Source: Panopea generosa
Taxonomy: Eukaryota; Mollusca; Bivalvia; Adapedonta; Hiatellidae
NCBI GenBank assembly: GCA_029582155.1
Contig: CM055909.1
Location: forward strand, 50,160,412 to 50,224,411
Direction: 5' to 3'
Length of the DNA stretch: 64,000 bases
Shown: positions 12,811-27,300 of the stretch, in pieces
Layout: each line of letters starts with the position of its first letter
Numbering within the stretch: position 1 is the stretch's first letter
Position numbers and translations under genes: made by a program
Notes under the pieces: model-generated
Told to the model about the DNA's origin: nothing
Seen by the model: only the letters and a program-made list of their open reading frames with translations
The model's database searches: none

Positions 12811-13160
12811 AATATCATTGATATGATATCCGAGATTCTCTGTGTAACTGCCTTTACCAAATCAAATAACTAAATCAGTCAGTTCAGCGTTGCTGCTTTA
12901 TCAGCATCTTCGACGATCACATGAACACGCACGTATTAACGCACGCACGTACACATGCACTGACGCCTGCTCGCTTGCTCGCAAATCAGTCATTCAAATG
13001 AAATATACACAAAGGATACATAATTATATGCTTAGTAGAATACTTTTATTTACATTTATATTTAATAAGCGAAAGAAAAAAAATTACATATTTTAAATAA
13101 AGCTTGATTAATAAGCCCTCATATACTGATTCGTTTCTAATTGTTTCTGAATACTAATAT
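12811..13160. other. Spacer between two arrays, no gene recognised
   Basis: AT-rich unique DNA with a short cacgcacg-type simple stretch near 12920-12960. No splice-supported exon. Confidence 0.5.
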
Positions 13161-16100
13161 GCCATTAATGTTCTGTGAAATAAGGGAAAGATAAACGCGG
13201 ATTGCAATGCTTCTTGAAGATAGACCTGGGCTGCCATTTAATGTTCTGTGAAATAAAGGAAAGACAAACGCGGGCTGCAATGCTTCTTGAAGATAGACCT
13301 GGGCTGCCATTTAATGTTCTGTGAAATAAAGGAAAGACAAACGCGGGCTGCAATGCTTCTTGAAGCTAGACCTGGGCTGCCAATAATGTTCTGTGAAATA
13401 AGGGAAAGATAAACGCAGATTGCAATGCTTCTTGAAGCTAGACCTGGGCTGCCATTAATGTTCTGTGAAATAAGGGAAAGATAAACGCGGATTGCAATGC
13501 TTCTTGAAGATAGACCGGGGCTGCCATTAATGTTCTGTGAAATAAGGGAAAGATAAACGCGGATTGCAATGCTTCTTGAAGATAGACCTGGGCTGCCAAT
13601 AATGTTCTGTGAAATAAGGGAAAGATAAACGCGGATTGCAATGCTTCTTGAAGATAGACCGGGGCTGCCATTAATGTTCTGTGAAATAAGGAAAAGATAA
13701 ACGCGGATTGCAATGCTTCTTGAAGCTAGACCGGGGCTGCCATTAATGTTCTGTGAAATAAGGGAAAGATAAACGCAGATTGCAATGCTTCTTGAATATT
13801 GACCTGGGCTGCCATTAATGTTCTGTGAAATAAGTAAAATATAAACGCGGATTGCAATGCTTCTTGAAGCTAGACCTGGGCTGCCATTAATGTTCTGTGA
13901 AATAAGAGAAAGATAAACGCGGATTGCAATGCTTCTTGCAGCTAGACCTCGGCTGCCATTAATGTTCTGTGAAATAAGGGAAAGATAAACACGGATTGCA
14001 ATGCTTGTTGAATATTGACCTGGGCTGCCATTAATGTTCTGTGAAATAAGGGAAATATAAACGTGGATTGCAATGCTTCTTGAAGCTAGACCTGGGCTGC
14101 CATTAATGTTCTGTGAAATAAGGGAAATATAAACGCGGATTGCTATGCTTCTTGAAGCTAGACCTCGGCTGCCATTAATGTTCTGTGAAATAAGGGAAAT
14201 ATAAACGCGGATTGCAATGCTTCTTGAAGATAGACCTCGGCTGCCATTAATGTTCTTTGAAATAAGTAAAATATAAACGCAGATTGCAATGCTTCTTGAA
14301 GCTAGACCTGAGCTGCCATTTATGTTCTGTGAAATAAGGGAAATATAAACGCGGATTGCAATGCTTCTTGAAGCTAGACCTGGGCTGCCATTTATGTTCT
14401 TTGAAATAAGGGAAATATAAACGCAGATTGCAATGCTTCTTGAAGCTAGACCTGAGCTGCCATTGATGTTCTGTGAAATAAGGGAAATATAAACGCGGAT
14501 TGCAATGGTTCTTGAAGCTAGACCTGGGCTGCCATTAATGTTCTGTGAAATAAGTAAAATATAAACGCGGACTGCAATGCTTCTTGAAGCTAGACCTGGG
14601 CTGCCATTTATGTTCTGTGAAATAAGGGAAATATAAACGCGGATTGCAATGCTTCTTGAAGCTAGACCTGGGCTGCCATTAATGTTCTGTGAAATAAGGG
14701 AAATATAAACGCGGATTGCAATGCTTCTTGAAGCTAGACCTGGGCTGCCATTAATGTTCTGTGAAATAAGGGAAAGATAAACGCAGATTGTAATGCATCT
14801 TGAAGATAGACCTGGGCTGCCATTAATGTTCTGTGATTAAGAGAAAGATAAGCGCGGATTGCTATGCATCTTGAAGATAGACCTGGGCTGCCATTAATGT
14901 TCTGTGAAATAAGGGAAAGATAAACACGGATTGCAATGTTTCTTGAAGCTAGACCTGGGCTGCCAGTAATGTTCTGTGACTAAGGGAAAGATAAACGCAG
15001 ATTGTAATGCATCTTGAAGATAGACCGGGGCTGCCATTAATGTTCTGTGTAATAAGGGAAAGATAAACGCGGATTGCAATGCTTCTAGAAGATTGACCGG
15101 GGCTGCCATTAATGTTCTGTGAAATAAGGGAAAGATAAACGCGGATTACAACGCTTCTTGAAGCTAGACCTGGGCTGCCATTAATGTTCTGTGAAATAAG
15201 GGAAATATAAACGCGGATTGCAATGCTTTTTGAAGCTAGATCTGGGCTGCCATTAATGTTCTCTGAAATAAGGGAAAGATAAACGCGGATTGAAATGCTT
15301 TTTGAAGATAGACCTGGGCTGCCATTAATGTTCTGTGAAATAAGGGAAAGATAAACGCGGATTGCAATGCTTCTTGAATATTGACCTGGGCTGCCATTAA
15401 TGTTCTGTGAAATAAGTAAAATATAAACGCGGACTGCAATGCTTCTTGAAGCTAGACCTGGGCTGCCATTTATGTTCTGTGAAATAAGGGAAATATAAAC
15501 GCGGATTGCAATGCTTCTTGAAGCTAGACCTCGGCTGCCATTAATGTTCTGTGAAATAAGGGAAATATAAACGCGGATTGCAATGCTTCTTGAAGCTAGA
15601 CCTGGGCTGCCATAAATGTTCTGTGAAATAAGGGAAATATAAACGCGGATTGCAATGCTTCTTGAAGATAGACCGGGGCTGTCATTAATGTTCTTTGAAA
15701 TAAGTAAAATATTAACGCAGATTGCAATGCTTCTTGAAGCTAGACCTTGGCTGCCAGTAATGTTCTGTGAAATAAGGGAAAGATAAACGCGGAATGCAAT
15801 GCTTCTTGAAGCTAGACCTGGGCTGCCATTAATGTTCTGTGACTAAGGAAAAGATAAACGCGGATTGAAATGCTTTTTGAAGATAGACCTGGGCTGCCAT
15901 TAATGTTCTGTGAAATAAGTAAAATATAAACGCGGATTGCAATGCTTCTTGAAGATAGACCTGGGCTGCCATTAATGTACAGTGATATCAGAGAAAGCAA
16001 AATGCGGATACCAATGTTTCTTGATTATAGACCTGGGCTGCCATTAATGTACAGTGTTATCAGAGAAAGCAAAACGCGAATAACAATGTTTCTTGTTTAT

Positions 16101-16837
16101 AGACCTGGGCTGCCATTAATGTACAGTGATATCAGAGAAAGCAAAACGCGGATAACAATGTTTCTTGTTTATAGACCTGGGCTGCCATTAATGTACAGTG
16201 ATATCAGAGAAAGCAAAACGCGGAAAACAATGTTTCTTGATTATAGACCTTGGCTCCCATTAATGAACAATGATATCAGAGAAAGCAAAACGCGGATAAC
16301 AATGTTTCTTGATTATAGACCTGGGCTGCCAACAATGTACAGTGATATCAGAGAAAGCAAAACGCGGATAACAATGTTTCTTGATTATAGACCTGGGCTG
16401 CCAACAATGTACAGTGATATCAGAGAAAGCAAAACGCGGATAACAATGATTCTTGATTATAGACCTGGGCTGCCATTAATGTACAGTGATATCAGAGAAA
16501 GCAAAACGCGGATAATAATGTTTCTTGATTATAGACCTGGGCTCCCATTAATGTACAGTGTTGTCAGAGAAAGCAAAACGCGAATAACAATGTTTTTGAT
16601 TATAGACCTGGGCTGCCATTAATGTACAGTGATATCAGAGAAAGCAAAACGCGGATAACAATGTTTCTTGATTATAGACCTTGGCTCCCATTAATGTACA
16701 GTGTTATCAGAGAAAGCCAAAACGCGAATAACAATGTTTCTTGATTATAGACCTGGGCTGCCATTAATGTACAGTGATATCAGAGAAAGCAAAACGCGGA
16801 TAACAATGTTTCTTGACCTATCGACCTGGGCTGCTAT
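13161..16837. repeat. 72-bp minisatellite, about 51 copies, two subfamilies
   Basis: The unit begins attaatgttctgtgaaata and ends agacctgggctgcc; adjacent copies are 72 bp apart (for example 13451 and 13523). From about 15970 the unit switches abruptly to a variant with atgtacagtgatatcagag and the same flanking core, kept to the end. Because 72 is divisible by three, 24-codon repeats remain open in several frames; these are not genes. It lies just past the gene 1 3' end. Confidence 0.97.
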
Positions 16838-16946
16838 TATATGATCTTAGAAAGAGTCCAAATGACGATGTGAGTTTACTTTTTATCCATTTAAAAATAA
16901 TTTCATTGTCAATACATTTTTATCGTTTTTCCACCTGAATACTTCA

Positions 16947-16952
16947 TTTAAT
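16947..16952 (-). promoter_or_regulatory. Candidate polyadenylation signal of gene 1
   Basis: ATTAAA on the minus strand, about 135 nt after the gene 1 stop codon and before the 72-bp array. No AATAAA is seen between the stop and the array. Position-based call only. Confidence 0.4.
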
Positions 16953-17086
16953 GTACAGTGATATAATTGAAAGCTAAAAACAAACTGCAAAATTTCCTAA
17001 TTATATACACAATCTGCCATTCATGCACAGTGGTATATGATATAGATATATGCAGACTGCAATCAAAACATGGCATAAGCTGTTTA

Positions 17087-17258
17087 TCAATGAGAGTTTG
17101 CGTAACGTTTGCATTGATCGTGGAGTTTTCCTTTTAACAAACTCCGAACACGTCTGTCGTAGTTTATGACACCAGTCACCACATAATGTTTCCTCGATGG
17201 TCGATAGGTTATCAACTTGTTTCTTGGCTTTCGTTCGGTAAGTACGTCACACTTGCAA
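17087..17258 (-). CDS. Gene 1 terminal exon: end of NTR module and stop
   Basis: Acceptor catgaatttcag precedes 17258, with phase 2 in. The frame encodes CKCDVLTERKPRNKLITY, then KHYVVTGVINYD and RRVRSLLKGKLHDQC, and ends in TGA at 17087-17089 after RYANSH. The C-x-C pair, a following hydrophobic strand, and a final Cys near the C-terminus match the second half of NTR modules. With the two upstream exons this gives the six cysteines expected of the fold. A candidate polyadenylation signal lies about 135 bases downstream. Confidence 0.8.
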
Positions 17259-17551
17259 CTGAAATTCATGGTTAGTCATATCAATTTAATTCAATATTTT
17301 ATTAAGCATTAAATATTTAAGGAAAATATGCTAGAGCCTACAGCAAAGCCAAAATGATATAATCATACGTTTTAACAGTTTATGTTCGTTAGAGTTATTA
17401 TACAACTTCAAAATTACATGCCGCCCCCAGACTCCTTAACCCTACCCTCAAACATTTTATGATACACACAAACAGTACCGTGAGAAGAACTTAATTTCGA
17501 TTTCAACTGACATATTGGTTACGTACAATACTGTTGAATTTGATTCAGCTT

Positions 17552-20500
17552 AGAAAGAATCGATATGACGAGGTGAAGGACGTCAAATAGGAAAGGATCA
17601 AATTGACGAGATGAAGGTCGTCAAGTAGGAAAGAATCAATATGACAAGGTGAAGGTTGTCGAATGGGAAAGAATCAATATAACCAAGTGAATGTCCAATA
17701 GGAAAAAATCAATATGACGTGGTGGAGGTCGTCCAATAGGAAAGAATCAATATAACCAGGTAAAAGTCGTCAAATAGGAAATAATCAATATGACGAGGTA
17801 AAGGTCGTCCAATGGGAAAGAATCAATATGACGAGGTGAAGGTCGTCCAATGATAAAAATCAATATAACGAGGTGAAGGACGTCAAATATGAAACAGTCA
17901 ATATAACGAGGTGAAGGATGGCAGATAGGAAAAAATCAATATGACGAGGTGAAGGACATTAAATAGGAAAGGTTCAATAAGACGAGGTGAAGGTCGTCAA
18001 ATAGGAAATAATTAATATGACGAGGTGAAGGACATCAAATAGGAAATAATCAATATGACGAAGTGAAGGTCGTCAAATAAGAAAGAATCGATATGGCGAG
18101 GTGAAGGTCGTCAAATAGGAAAGAATTAATATGACGAGGTGAAGGTCGTCAAATAGGAAAGAATCAATATGACGAGGTGAAAGACATCAAATAGGAAGAA
18201 TCAATATGACGTGATGAAGGCCATCAAATAGGAAATAATCAATATGACGAGGTGAAGGTCGTCAAATAGGAAAGAATCAATATGACAAGGTAAAGGTCGC
18301 CACATAGGAAAGAATCATGATGACGTGGTAAAGGTCATCAAATAGGAAAGAATCAATATGACGAGGTGAAGGACATGAAATAGGAAAGAATCAATATGAC
18401 GTGGTGAAGGACATCAAATAGGAAAGAATCAATATGACGAGGTGAAGGACATCAAATAGGAAAGAATCAATATGACCAGGTGAAGGACATCAAATAGGAA
18501 AGAATCAATATGACGAGATGAAGGACATCAAATAGGAAAGAATCAATATGACGAAGTGAAGGTTGCAAAATAGGAAAGAATCAGTATGACGATGTGACAG
18601 TCGTCGAATATGAAATAATCAGTATAACGCCGTGAAGGTAGTCAAATAGGAAATAATTAGTATAACGAGATGAAAGTCGTCAAATAGAAAAGATTCAATA
18701 AGACGACGTGAAGGTCGCAAAATAGGAAATACTCAATATGACGAGGTGAATGACGTAAAATAGGAAAGAATCAATATGACGAGGTGAAAGTCGTCAAATA
18801 AGAAAGAAAAGGTATAACGAGGTGAAGGTCGTCAAATAGGAAAAAATCAATATGACGAGGTGAAATTCGTTTAATAGGAAATAATCGATATGACGAGGTG
18901 AAGGACGTCAAACAGGAAATAATCGATATGACGAGATGAAGGTCGCTAAATAGGAAATAATCAATATGACGAGGTGAAAAACGCCAAATAGGAAGTAATC
19001 AATGTGACGAGGCGAAGGACGTCAAATATGAACAAATCAATATGACGAGATGAATGTCGTCAAATGGAAAAGAATAAATATTACGTAGTTAAGGTCAATC
19101 AAACGGGAAAGAATCAATATGACGATGTGAAGGTAGTCCAATAGGGAAGAATCAATATGACGAGGTGAAGGACATCAGATAGGAGATAATCAATATGACG
19201 TGTTGAAGGTCATCTATATAGGAAAGAATCATGATGACATGGTGAATGTCGTCAAACAGGAAACAATCAATATGACGATGTAAATGTCGTTAAATAGGAC
19301 AGAATCAATATGACTTGTTGAAGGTCATCAGATAGGAAATAATCAATTTGATGACGAAGTGAAGGTGGTCCAATAGGAAAGAATCAATATGACGAGTTGA
19401 AGGTCGTCAAATAGGAAATATTTAATATGACGAGGTGAAGGTCGTCAAATAGGAAAGAATCAATATGACGATATGATTGTTCCCAAACAGGAAAGAATGA
19501 ATATGACGAGGTAAAGGACGTCAAATTGGAAAGCATCGGTATGACAAAGTGAAGGTCATCTATTAGGAAATAATCAATATGCCCGGGTGAAAGTCGTCAG
19601 ATAGGAAAGAATCATTATGACGAGGTGAAAGTCGCCAAATAGGAAAGACTCAATATGACGAGGTGAAGGTCGCAAAATAGGAAACAATCAGTATGACGAT
19701 GTTAAAGTCGTGAAATATGAAAGAATAGGTATAACGAGGTGAAGGTAGTCAAATAGGAAAGAATAAGTAAAACGACATGAAGGTCGTCAAATAGGAAATA
19801 TTCAATAGGACGAGGTGAAGGTCGCCTAATAGGAAAGAATCAATAGGACGAAGTGAAGGACGTAAAATACGAAACAATCAATATGACGAGGTGAAAGTCG
19901 TCAACTAGGAAAGAATCAGTATAACGAGGTGAAGGACGTCAAATAGGAAATAATTAGTATAACGAGATGAAGGTCGTCAAATAGGAAAGATTCAATTAGA
20001 CGAGGTGAATGTCGCCAAATAGGAAAGAAACAATATGACGAGGTGAAGGACGTAAAATAGGAAACAATCAATATGACGCGGTGAAAGTCGTCAAATAGGA
20101 TGGAATCAATATGACTAGGTGAAGGTCGCCAAATAGGAAAAAATCAGTATGACGTGGTGAACGACATCAAATGGAAAAGAATCAATATGACGAGGTGAAG
20201 GTCGTCAAAAAAGAAATAATCGATATGACAAGGTGAAGGACGTCAAACAGGAAAGAATCGATATGACAAGGTGAATGTCGCCAAATAGGAAAGAATCAAT
20301 GTGACGAGGTTAAGGACGTCAAATATGAACGAATCAATATAACGAGGTGAAGGTCGTCAAATAGGAAATAATCAATATGACGTAGTTAAGGTCGTCAAAC
20401 AGGAAAGAATTAATATGACGAGGTGAAGGTCGTCAAATAGGAAAGAATCAACATGACCAGGTGAAGGTTGTCAAATAGGAAATAGTCGATATGACGAGGT

Positions 20501-22223
20501 GAAGGTCGTCAAATAGGAAATAATAAATTGAATGTGGTAAAAGTCGTCAATTAGAAAAGAATCAATATAACAAGGTGAAGGTCGTCAAGTAGGAAAGAAT
20601 CAGCATGATCAGGTGAAAGACGTCCAATTGGAAAGAATGAAAATGACGGGGTGAAGGTCGTCAAGTAGGAAATAATCAATATAACGAGGTGAAGGTCGAC
20701 AAATAGGAAATACTCGATATGACGAGGTGAATGACGTCAAATAGGAAAGAATCAGTATGACGAGGTGAAGGTCGTCAAATAGGAAAGAATCAATATAACA
20801 AGATGAAATACGTCAACTATGAAATAATCAATATGACGAAATGAAAGTTGTCAAATGGCAAAGAATCAATGTTACGAGATGAAGGACGTCAAATAGGAAA
20901 GAATCAATATGATGAGGGATGTGAAAGTCGTCAAATATGAAAGAATCAATATAACAAGATGAAGAATGTCAACTATGAAATAATCAATATGACGAAATGA
21001 AGGTTGTCAAATGGCAAAGAATCAATGTAACGAGATGAAGGACGTCAAATAGGAAAGAATCAGTATGATGAGGGAGGTGAAGGTCGTCAAATGGGAAAGA
21101 ATCAATGTAACAAGATGAAGAACGTCAACTATGAAATAATCAATATGACGAAATGAAAGTTGTCAAATGGCAAAGAATCAATGTAAAGAGATGAAGGACG
21201 TCAAATGTCAAGAATCAGTATGACGAGGGAGGTAAAGGTCGTCAAATGGGAAAGAATCAATATAACAAGATGAAGAACGTCAACTATGAAATAATCAATA
21301 TGACGAAATGAAGGTTGTGAAATGGCAAAGAATCAATGTAACGAGATGACGGACGTCAAATAGGAAAGAATCAGTATGACGAGGGAGGTGAAGGTCGTCA
21401 AATGGGAAAGAATCAATATAACAAGATGAAGAACGTCAACTATGAAATGATCAATATGACGAAATGAAGGTTGTCAAATGGCAAAGAGTCAATGTAACGA
21501 GATGAAGGACGTCAAATAGGAAAGAATCAGTATGATGAGGGAGGTGAAGGTCGTCAAATGGGAAAGAATCAATATAACAAGATGAAGAACGTCAACTATG
21601 AAATAATCAATATGACGAAATGAAAGTTGTCAAATGGCAAAGAATCAATGTAAAGAGATGAAAGACGTCAAATAGGAAAGAATCAGTATGACGAGGGAGG
21701 TGAAGGTCGTCAAATAGGAAAGAATCAATATAACAAGATGAAGAACGTCAACTATGAAATAATCAATATGACGAGATGAAGGTTGTCAAATGGCAAAGAA
21801 TCAATGTAACGAGATGAAGGACGTCAAATAGGAAATAATCAGTATGACGAGGGAGGTGAAGGTCGTCAAATGGGAAAGAATCAATATAGCAAGATGAAGA
21901 ACGTCAACTATGAAATAATCAATATGACGAAATGAAAGTTGTCAAATGGCAAAGAATCAATGTAAAGAGATGAAGGACGTCAAATAGGAAAGAATCAATA
22001 TGACGAGGGAGGTGAAGGTCGTCAAATGGTAAAGAATCAATATAACAAGATAAAGAACGTCAACTATGAAATAATCAATATGACGAAATGAAAGTTGCCA
22101 AATGGCAAAGAATCAATGTAAAGAGATGAAGGACGTCAAATAGGAAAGAATCAGTATGACGAGAGAGGTGAAGGTCGTCAAATGGGAAAGAATCAATATA
22201 ACAAGATGAAGAACGTCAAATAG
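17552..22223. repeat. 38-bp minisatellite, about 120 copies, ending in a 156-bp higher-order repeat
   Basis: The unit gaatcaatatgacgagg plus tgaaggtcgtcaaataggaaa is 38 bp (18131 to 18169). From about 20770 to 22223 four divergent units are locked into a 156-bp period, seen at gtcaactatg near 20812, 20968 and 21124. The left part is a heterogeneous array with no such period. It fills the last intron of gene 1 (22450 to 17259). Confidence 0.96.
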
Positions 22224-22450
22224 TCATTTGTGCGTAATATTTGTTTACAGAATCGAGATTGTGTTTCGATTTTATCACTTTGATTAAAATTATATTGTTT
22301 ATTGTCACGTTTATGGGTGAATTCAAATTTCTTATTGTTTGTATTCTAAAATAAATGGAAATTAGAAGGGTTTTTTTGGTCATTTTTTTTTCAAACATTT
22401 ACAACATTTTTTCATCCTAATACACAAGCTAACACCATTAAAAAGCTTAC

Positions 22451-22529
22451 TTTTGACCATCTTCAAGAACATATCGACTCTTCCTCGGCCTCGTAGATTC
22501 CTTTAGATTATACAGCAGTGTACTCTTTC
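22451..22529 (-). CDS. Gene 1 exon: middle of NTR module
   Basis: The 79-nt exon, phase 1 in and phase 2 out, has acceptor aattctttcag and donor gtaagc. It encodes GKSTLLYNLKESTRPRKS, then RYVLEDGQ. Phase agrees with the exon on each side, and the joined frame runs directly into the C-K-C pair of the NTR module. The GKSTLL string is a coincidental resemblance to a P-loop. It is isolated between the 22-bp array (upstream) and the 38-bp array (downstream). Confidence 0.75.
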
Positions 22530-24324
22530 CTGAAAGAATTGCACACATACTTGATAATGCAATGCGGAACATTTTATCACTGTACTATTGTTTATTGGAG
22601 GTTGTTGAAATAAATAGCTAACTGTTTGCTAGTTGCATTGATTTACCGTATTTAAAACCATTTTTTCTGTACATTTATTTGATTTTAAACATGGTTATAA
22701 TTTGAATATCTAAACATTTATATTGATCACTCAAAAGACTGCTCTCCTCACTTGAACCCAATTTATATTATATCCTACCAAAATTGAGGAACATTTTGTA
22801 AAACCACAAAACCATCAATAATATCAGTGCTATAACTTGACGTTGACATTCCTAACACGGAAATAAGCGCAACGTTTCATTTCAAATTTGACAACAAATT
22901 GTAAAATTTGTAGTTCAACACACTATTTTTCGGTGGGCAAATGATTTGTTGTTTTGGAGATTTCCCAGAAAATCCATGTTTATAAACTATTGACTTCTGC
23001 TCAAATCAACAAATCCTCAAACCGGCCAATCTACGCAGTTGCAGTTGCGGCTCATTTTTTTGTCGAAGAAACATGATTCCTGTACTTAACAGAAGTTCTA
23101 TGTAATTTCGTTTGAACTATTTACAGAATGGTTCATAGGGGCCGTGATTTCTTAGTGCAGATGAGTACAGCAAAAGCCGACATACTGCAATAACACACCA
23201 ATGGTGAAACAATGTGACTCTTATTGGATTTGAACAGATGCGTGTATTTATAAGCATTTTTGAAAAAAATCTTAGGGTGTCACTGAACTGTTTTTAAAAA
23301 AAAAACAAGCTTGTCAACCTACCAGTTATTGCGCATTTCTATGTGCGGATACATTCCTGCTATGAAAAAATAACGTTGAAATATTAGACATTGTTCTACA
23401 AAGAGTAAACAACAAAGTTCAACTGTGTAGTGGGGCATGAAGGCAAGTTTTCCATTGGTTAAATTGAATATAAACTCAGTCTAGCATGGGCTCGGTGTTT
23501 TATAAACTATGACCCTCGTTGTTTAATTGTTAACATACTTTTCTTCATCTTGATCAACATGTCTGAAGTTTTATGTTTCTTCATTCTCAAACGCCGGGCC
23601 ACGTACACTGTAATTTAAAACATAGTCAAACACACTTATATTTAGCTGAAATGGTTCATAGCCTAGCAAACACACTTATATTTAGCTGAAATGGTTCATA
23701 GCCTAGCAAACACACTTATATTTAGCTGAAATGGTTCATAGCTTAGCAAACACACTTATATTTAGCTGAAATGATTCACAGCTTAGTAAACACACTTAAT
23801 TCAAATAAACACGATTGTGATGAGAAAACAAGCAAACATTGGATCCCAGACCACTTAAACAGACAATTTAGAGGTTAATTAAGATTTTTTTTTAAATTGT
23901 AGTATATAAAACATAATTTCTAACAAAAATAACAATGTATTTATAAAATACCGAGTTTCTGGACATTAAACACGCATTTAAAAAGAAGAATATTTTGTGA
24001 GAGTCTATTATTTGACTGAGATGAATGGGAGAAAAAATTGTGATAAAAAATCTCACCCGAGTGGTCAAACTTACATGCAGGCACGAGATTCATTCTCACA
24101 TAAATAGTGCCTGTCATGATGGATTCTTATAATTTTGTTTCTATATACCTATTTTAAGTGTTTGAAATGCACAAAAATTTGCACAGTCGTGGTCATATAA
24201 CTATGGTATAATCAAATATATGTGACTATTCCTCATGGGTCTCTGACCTTCAGGAAATAATGGATATAAAACTTGTCAAACTTGTATATAAACCGTGTAT
24301 ATATATTATTATTTTAAACAGGGC
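22530..24324. other. Intron sequence with a small 40-bp repeat
   Basis: Mostly unique AT-rich intron of gene 1. The only structure seen is the four-copy 40-bp repeat at about 23627-23798. No extra NTR exon could be supported here. Confidence 0.5.
23627..23798. repeat. 40-bp tandem repeat, about 4 copies
   Basis: The unit cacacttatatttagctg plus aaatggttcatagcctagcaaa recurs at 40-bp spacing (cacacttata at 23631 and 23671). Copies are nearly identical, with the last diverged. Confidence 0.9.
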
Positions 24325-27300
24325 AGTTATGTAGTGGATAGGTTATAATTATGTAGTGGATATGTTATAGTTATGTAATGGATAGGTTATAGTTATGTAA
24401 TGGATAAATTATAGTTATGTAGTGGATATGTTATAGTTATGTAATGGATATGTTATAGTTATGTAGTGGATATGTTATAGTTATGTAGTGGATAGGTTAT
24501 AGTTATGTAATGGATAGGTTATAGTTATGTAGTGGATATGTTATAGTTATGTAGTGGATAGGTTATTGTTATGTAATGAATAGGTTATAGTTATGTAGTG
24601 GATATGTTATAGTTATGTAGTGGATATGTTATAGTTATGTAATGGATTGGTTATAGTTATGCAGTGGATAGGTTATAGTTATGTAATGGATAGGTTATTG
24701 TTATGTAGTGGATATGTTATAGTTATGTAGTGGATAGGTTATAGTTATGTAGTGGATATGTTATAGTTATGTAGTGGATAGGTTATAGTTATGTAGTGGA
24801 TGTGTTACAGTTATGTAGCGGATAGGTTATAGTTATGTAGTTGATAGGTTATAGTTATGTAGTGGATATGTTATAGTTATGTAGTGGATATGTTATAGTT
24901 ATGTAATGGATAGGTTACAGTTATGTAATGGATATGTTATAGTTATGTAGTGGATATGTTATAGTTATGTAGTGGATATGTTATAGTTATGTAATGGATA
25001 GGTTACAGTTATGTAATGGATATGTTATAGTTATGTAGTGGATATGTTATAGTTATGTAATGGATAGGTTATAGTTATGTAGTGGACAGGTTATAGTTAT
25101 GTAATGGATAGGTTACAGTTATGTAATGGATATGTTATAGTTATGTAGTGGATATGTTATAGTTATGTAGTGGATATGTTATAGTTATGTAATGGATAGG
25201 TTATAGTTATGTAGTGGACAGGTTATAGTTATGTAGTGGACAGGTTATAGTTATGTAATGGATAGGTTATAGTTATGTAGTGGATAGGTTATAGTTATGT
25301 AATGGATAGGTTATTGTTATGTAGTGGATATGTTATAGTTATGTAGTGGATAGGTTATAGTTATGTAGTGGATAGGTTATAGTTATGTGATGGATAGGTT
25401 ATAATTACGTTGTGGATAGGTTATAATTACGTAGTGGATAGGTTATAATTATTTAGTGGATATGTTATAATTATATAGTGGATAGGTTATAGTTATGTAG
25501 TGCATAGGTTATAGTTATGTAATGGATAGGTTATAGTTATATGTAATGGATAGGTTATAGTTATGTAATGGATAGGTTATAGTTATGTAATGGATAGGTA
25601 ATAGTTATGTAAAGAATAGGTTATAGTTAGTTATGTTATGTAATGGATAGGTTATAGTTATGTAATGGATAAGTTATAATTATGTAGTGGATAGGTTATA
25701 GTTATGTAGTGGATAGGTTAAAGTTATGTAATGGATAGGTTATAGTTATGTTGTGGATAGATAGTGGATAGGTTATACTTATGTAGTGGATAGGTTAAAG
25801 TTATGTAGTGGATAGGTTATAGTTATGTAATGGATAGGTTATAGTTATGTAATGGATAGGTTATAGTTATGTAATGGATAATTAATTGTTAAGTAATGGA
25901 TATGCTATAGTTATGTAATGGATAAGCTATAGTTATGTAATGGATAGGTTATAGTAATGTAATGGATAGGTTATTGTTATGTAATGGATAGGTTATAGTT
26001 ATGTAATGGATAGGTTATAGTTATGTAATGGATAGGTTTTAGTTATGTTATGGATAGGTTATAATTATGTAATGGATAGGTTAAAATTATGTAATGGATA
26101 GTAAATAGTTATGTAATGGATAGGCTATAGTTATGTAATGGATAGGCTATAGTTATGTAATGCATAGGTTAAAGTTATGCAATGGATAGGTTATAGTTAT
26201 GTAGTGGATAGGTTATAGTTATGTAATGGATAGGTTATAGTAATGTAATGGATAGGCTATAGTTATGTAGTGGATAGGTTATAGTTATGTAGTGGATAGG
26301 CTATAGTTATGTAGTGGATAGGTTATATGTAGTTGATAGGTTATAATTATGTAGTGGATAGGTTATAGTTATGTAGTGGATAGGTTATAGTTATGTAATG
26401 GATAGGTTTTAGTTATGTAATGGATAGGTTATAGTTATGTAGTGGATAGGTTATAGTAATGTAGTGGAAAGGTTATAGTTATGTAGTGGTTATGTAGTGG
26501 AAAGGTTATAGTTATGTAGTGGATAGGTTATAGTTATGTAATGGATAAGTTATAGTTATGTAGTGGATAGGTTATAGTTATGTAGTGGATAGGTTATAGT
26601 TATGTAATGGATAGGTTATAGTTATATAGTGGATAGGTTATAGTTATATGTAGTGGATATGTTATAGTTATACATAATGGATAGGTTATAGCTATGTAGT
26701 GGATAGGTTATAATTATGTAGTGGATAGGTTATAGTTATGTAATGGATAGGTTATAGTTATGTGTAATGGATAGGTTGTAGTTATGTGTAACTGATAGGT
26801 TATAGTTATGTGTAATGGAAAGGTTATAGTTATGTGTGATGGATAGGTTATAGTTATGTAGTGGATAGGTTATAATTATGTAGTGGATAGGTTATAGTTA
26901 TGTAGTGGATAGGTAATAGTTATGTAATGGATAGGTTATAATTATGTAATGGATTGGTTATAGTTATATGTAATTGATAGGTTATAGATGTGTAATGGAT
27001 AGGTTATATGTATGTAATGGATAGGTTATAATTATGTAATGGATAGGTGATAGTTATGTAATGGATAGTTAATAGTTATGTAATGGATAGGTTCTAATTA
27101 TGTAATGGATAGGTTATAGTTCTGTAATGGATAGGTTATAGTTAAATGTAATGGATAGGTTATAGTTATGTAATGGATAGGTTATAGGTATGTAATGGAT
27201 AGGTAATAGTTATGTAATGGATAGGTTATAGTTATGTAATGGGTAGGTAATTGTTATATGTAAGGGATAGGTTATAGTTATGTAATGGATAGGTTATAGT

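Noticed and set aside
15942..16622. A 226-codon plus-strand gene with 24-residue repeats
   Set aside because: This is the 72-bp minisatellite read in one of several open frames.
17087..17258. Stand-alone small gene starting at a Met near 17269
   Set aside because: The Met lies in the intron just before a good acceptor; phase and cysteine pattern show this is the terminal exon of gene 1.
22451..22529. P-loop NTPase motif (GKSTLL)
   Set aside because: No glycine-rich loop precedes it in the joined frame, and phase-matched neighbours place it inside the NTR module. The similarity is by chance.
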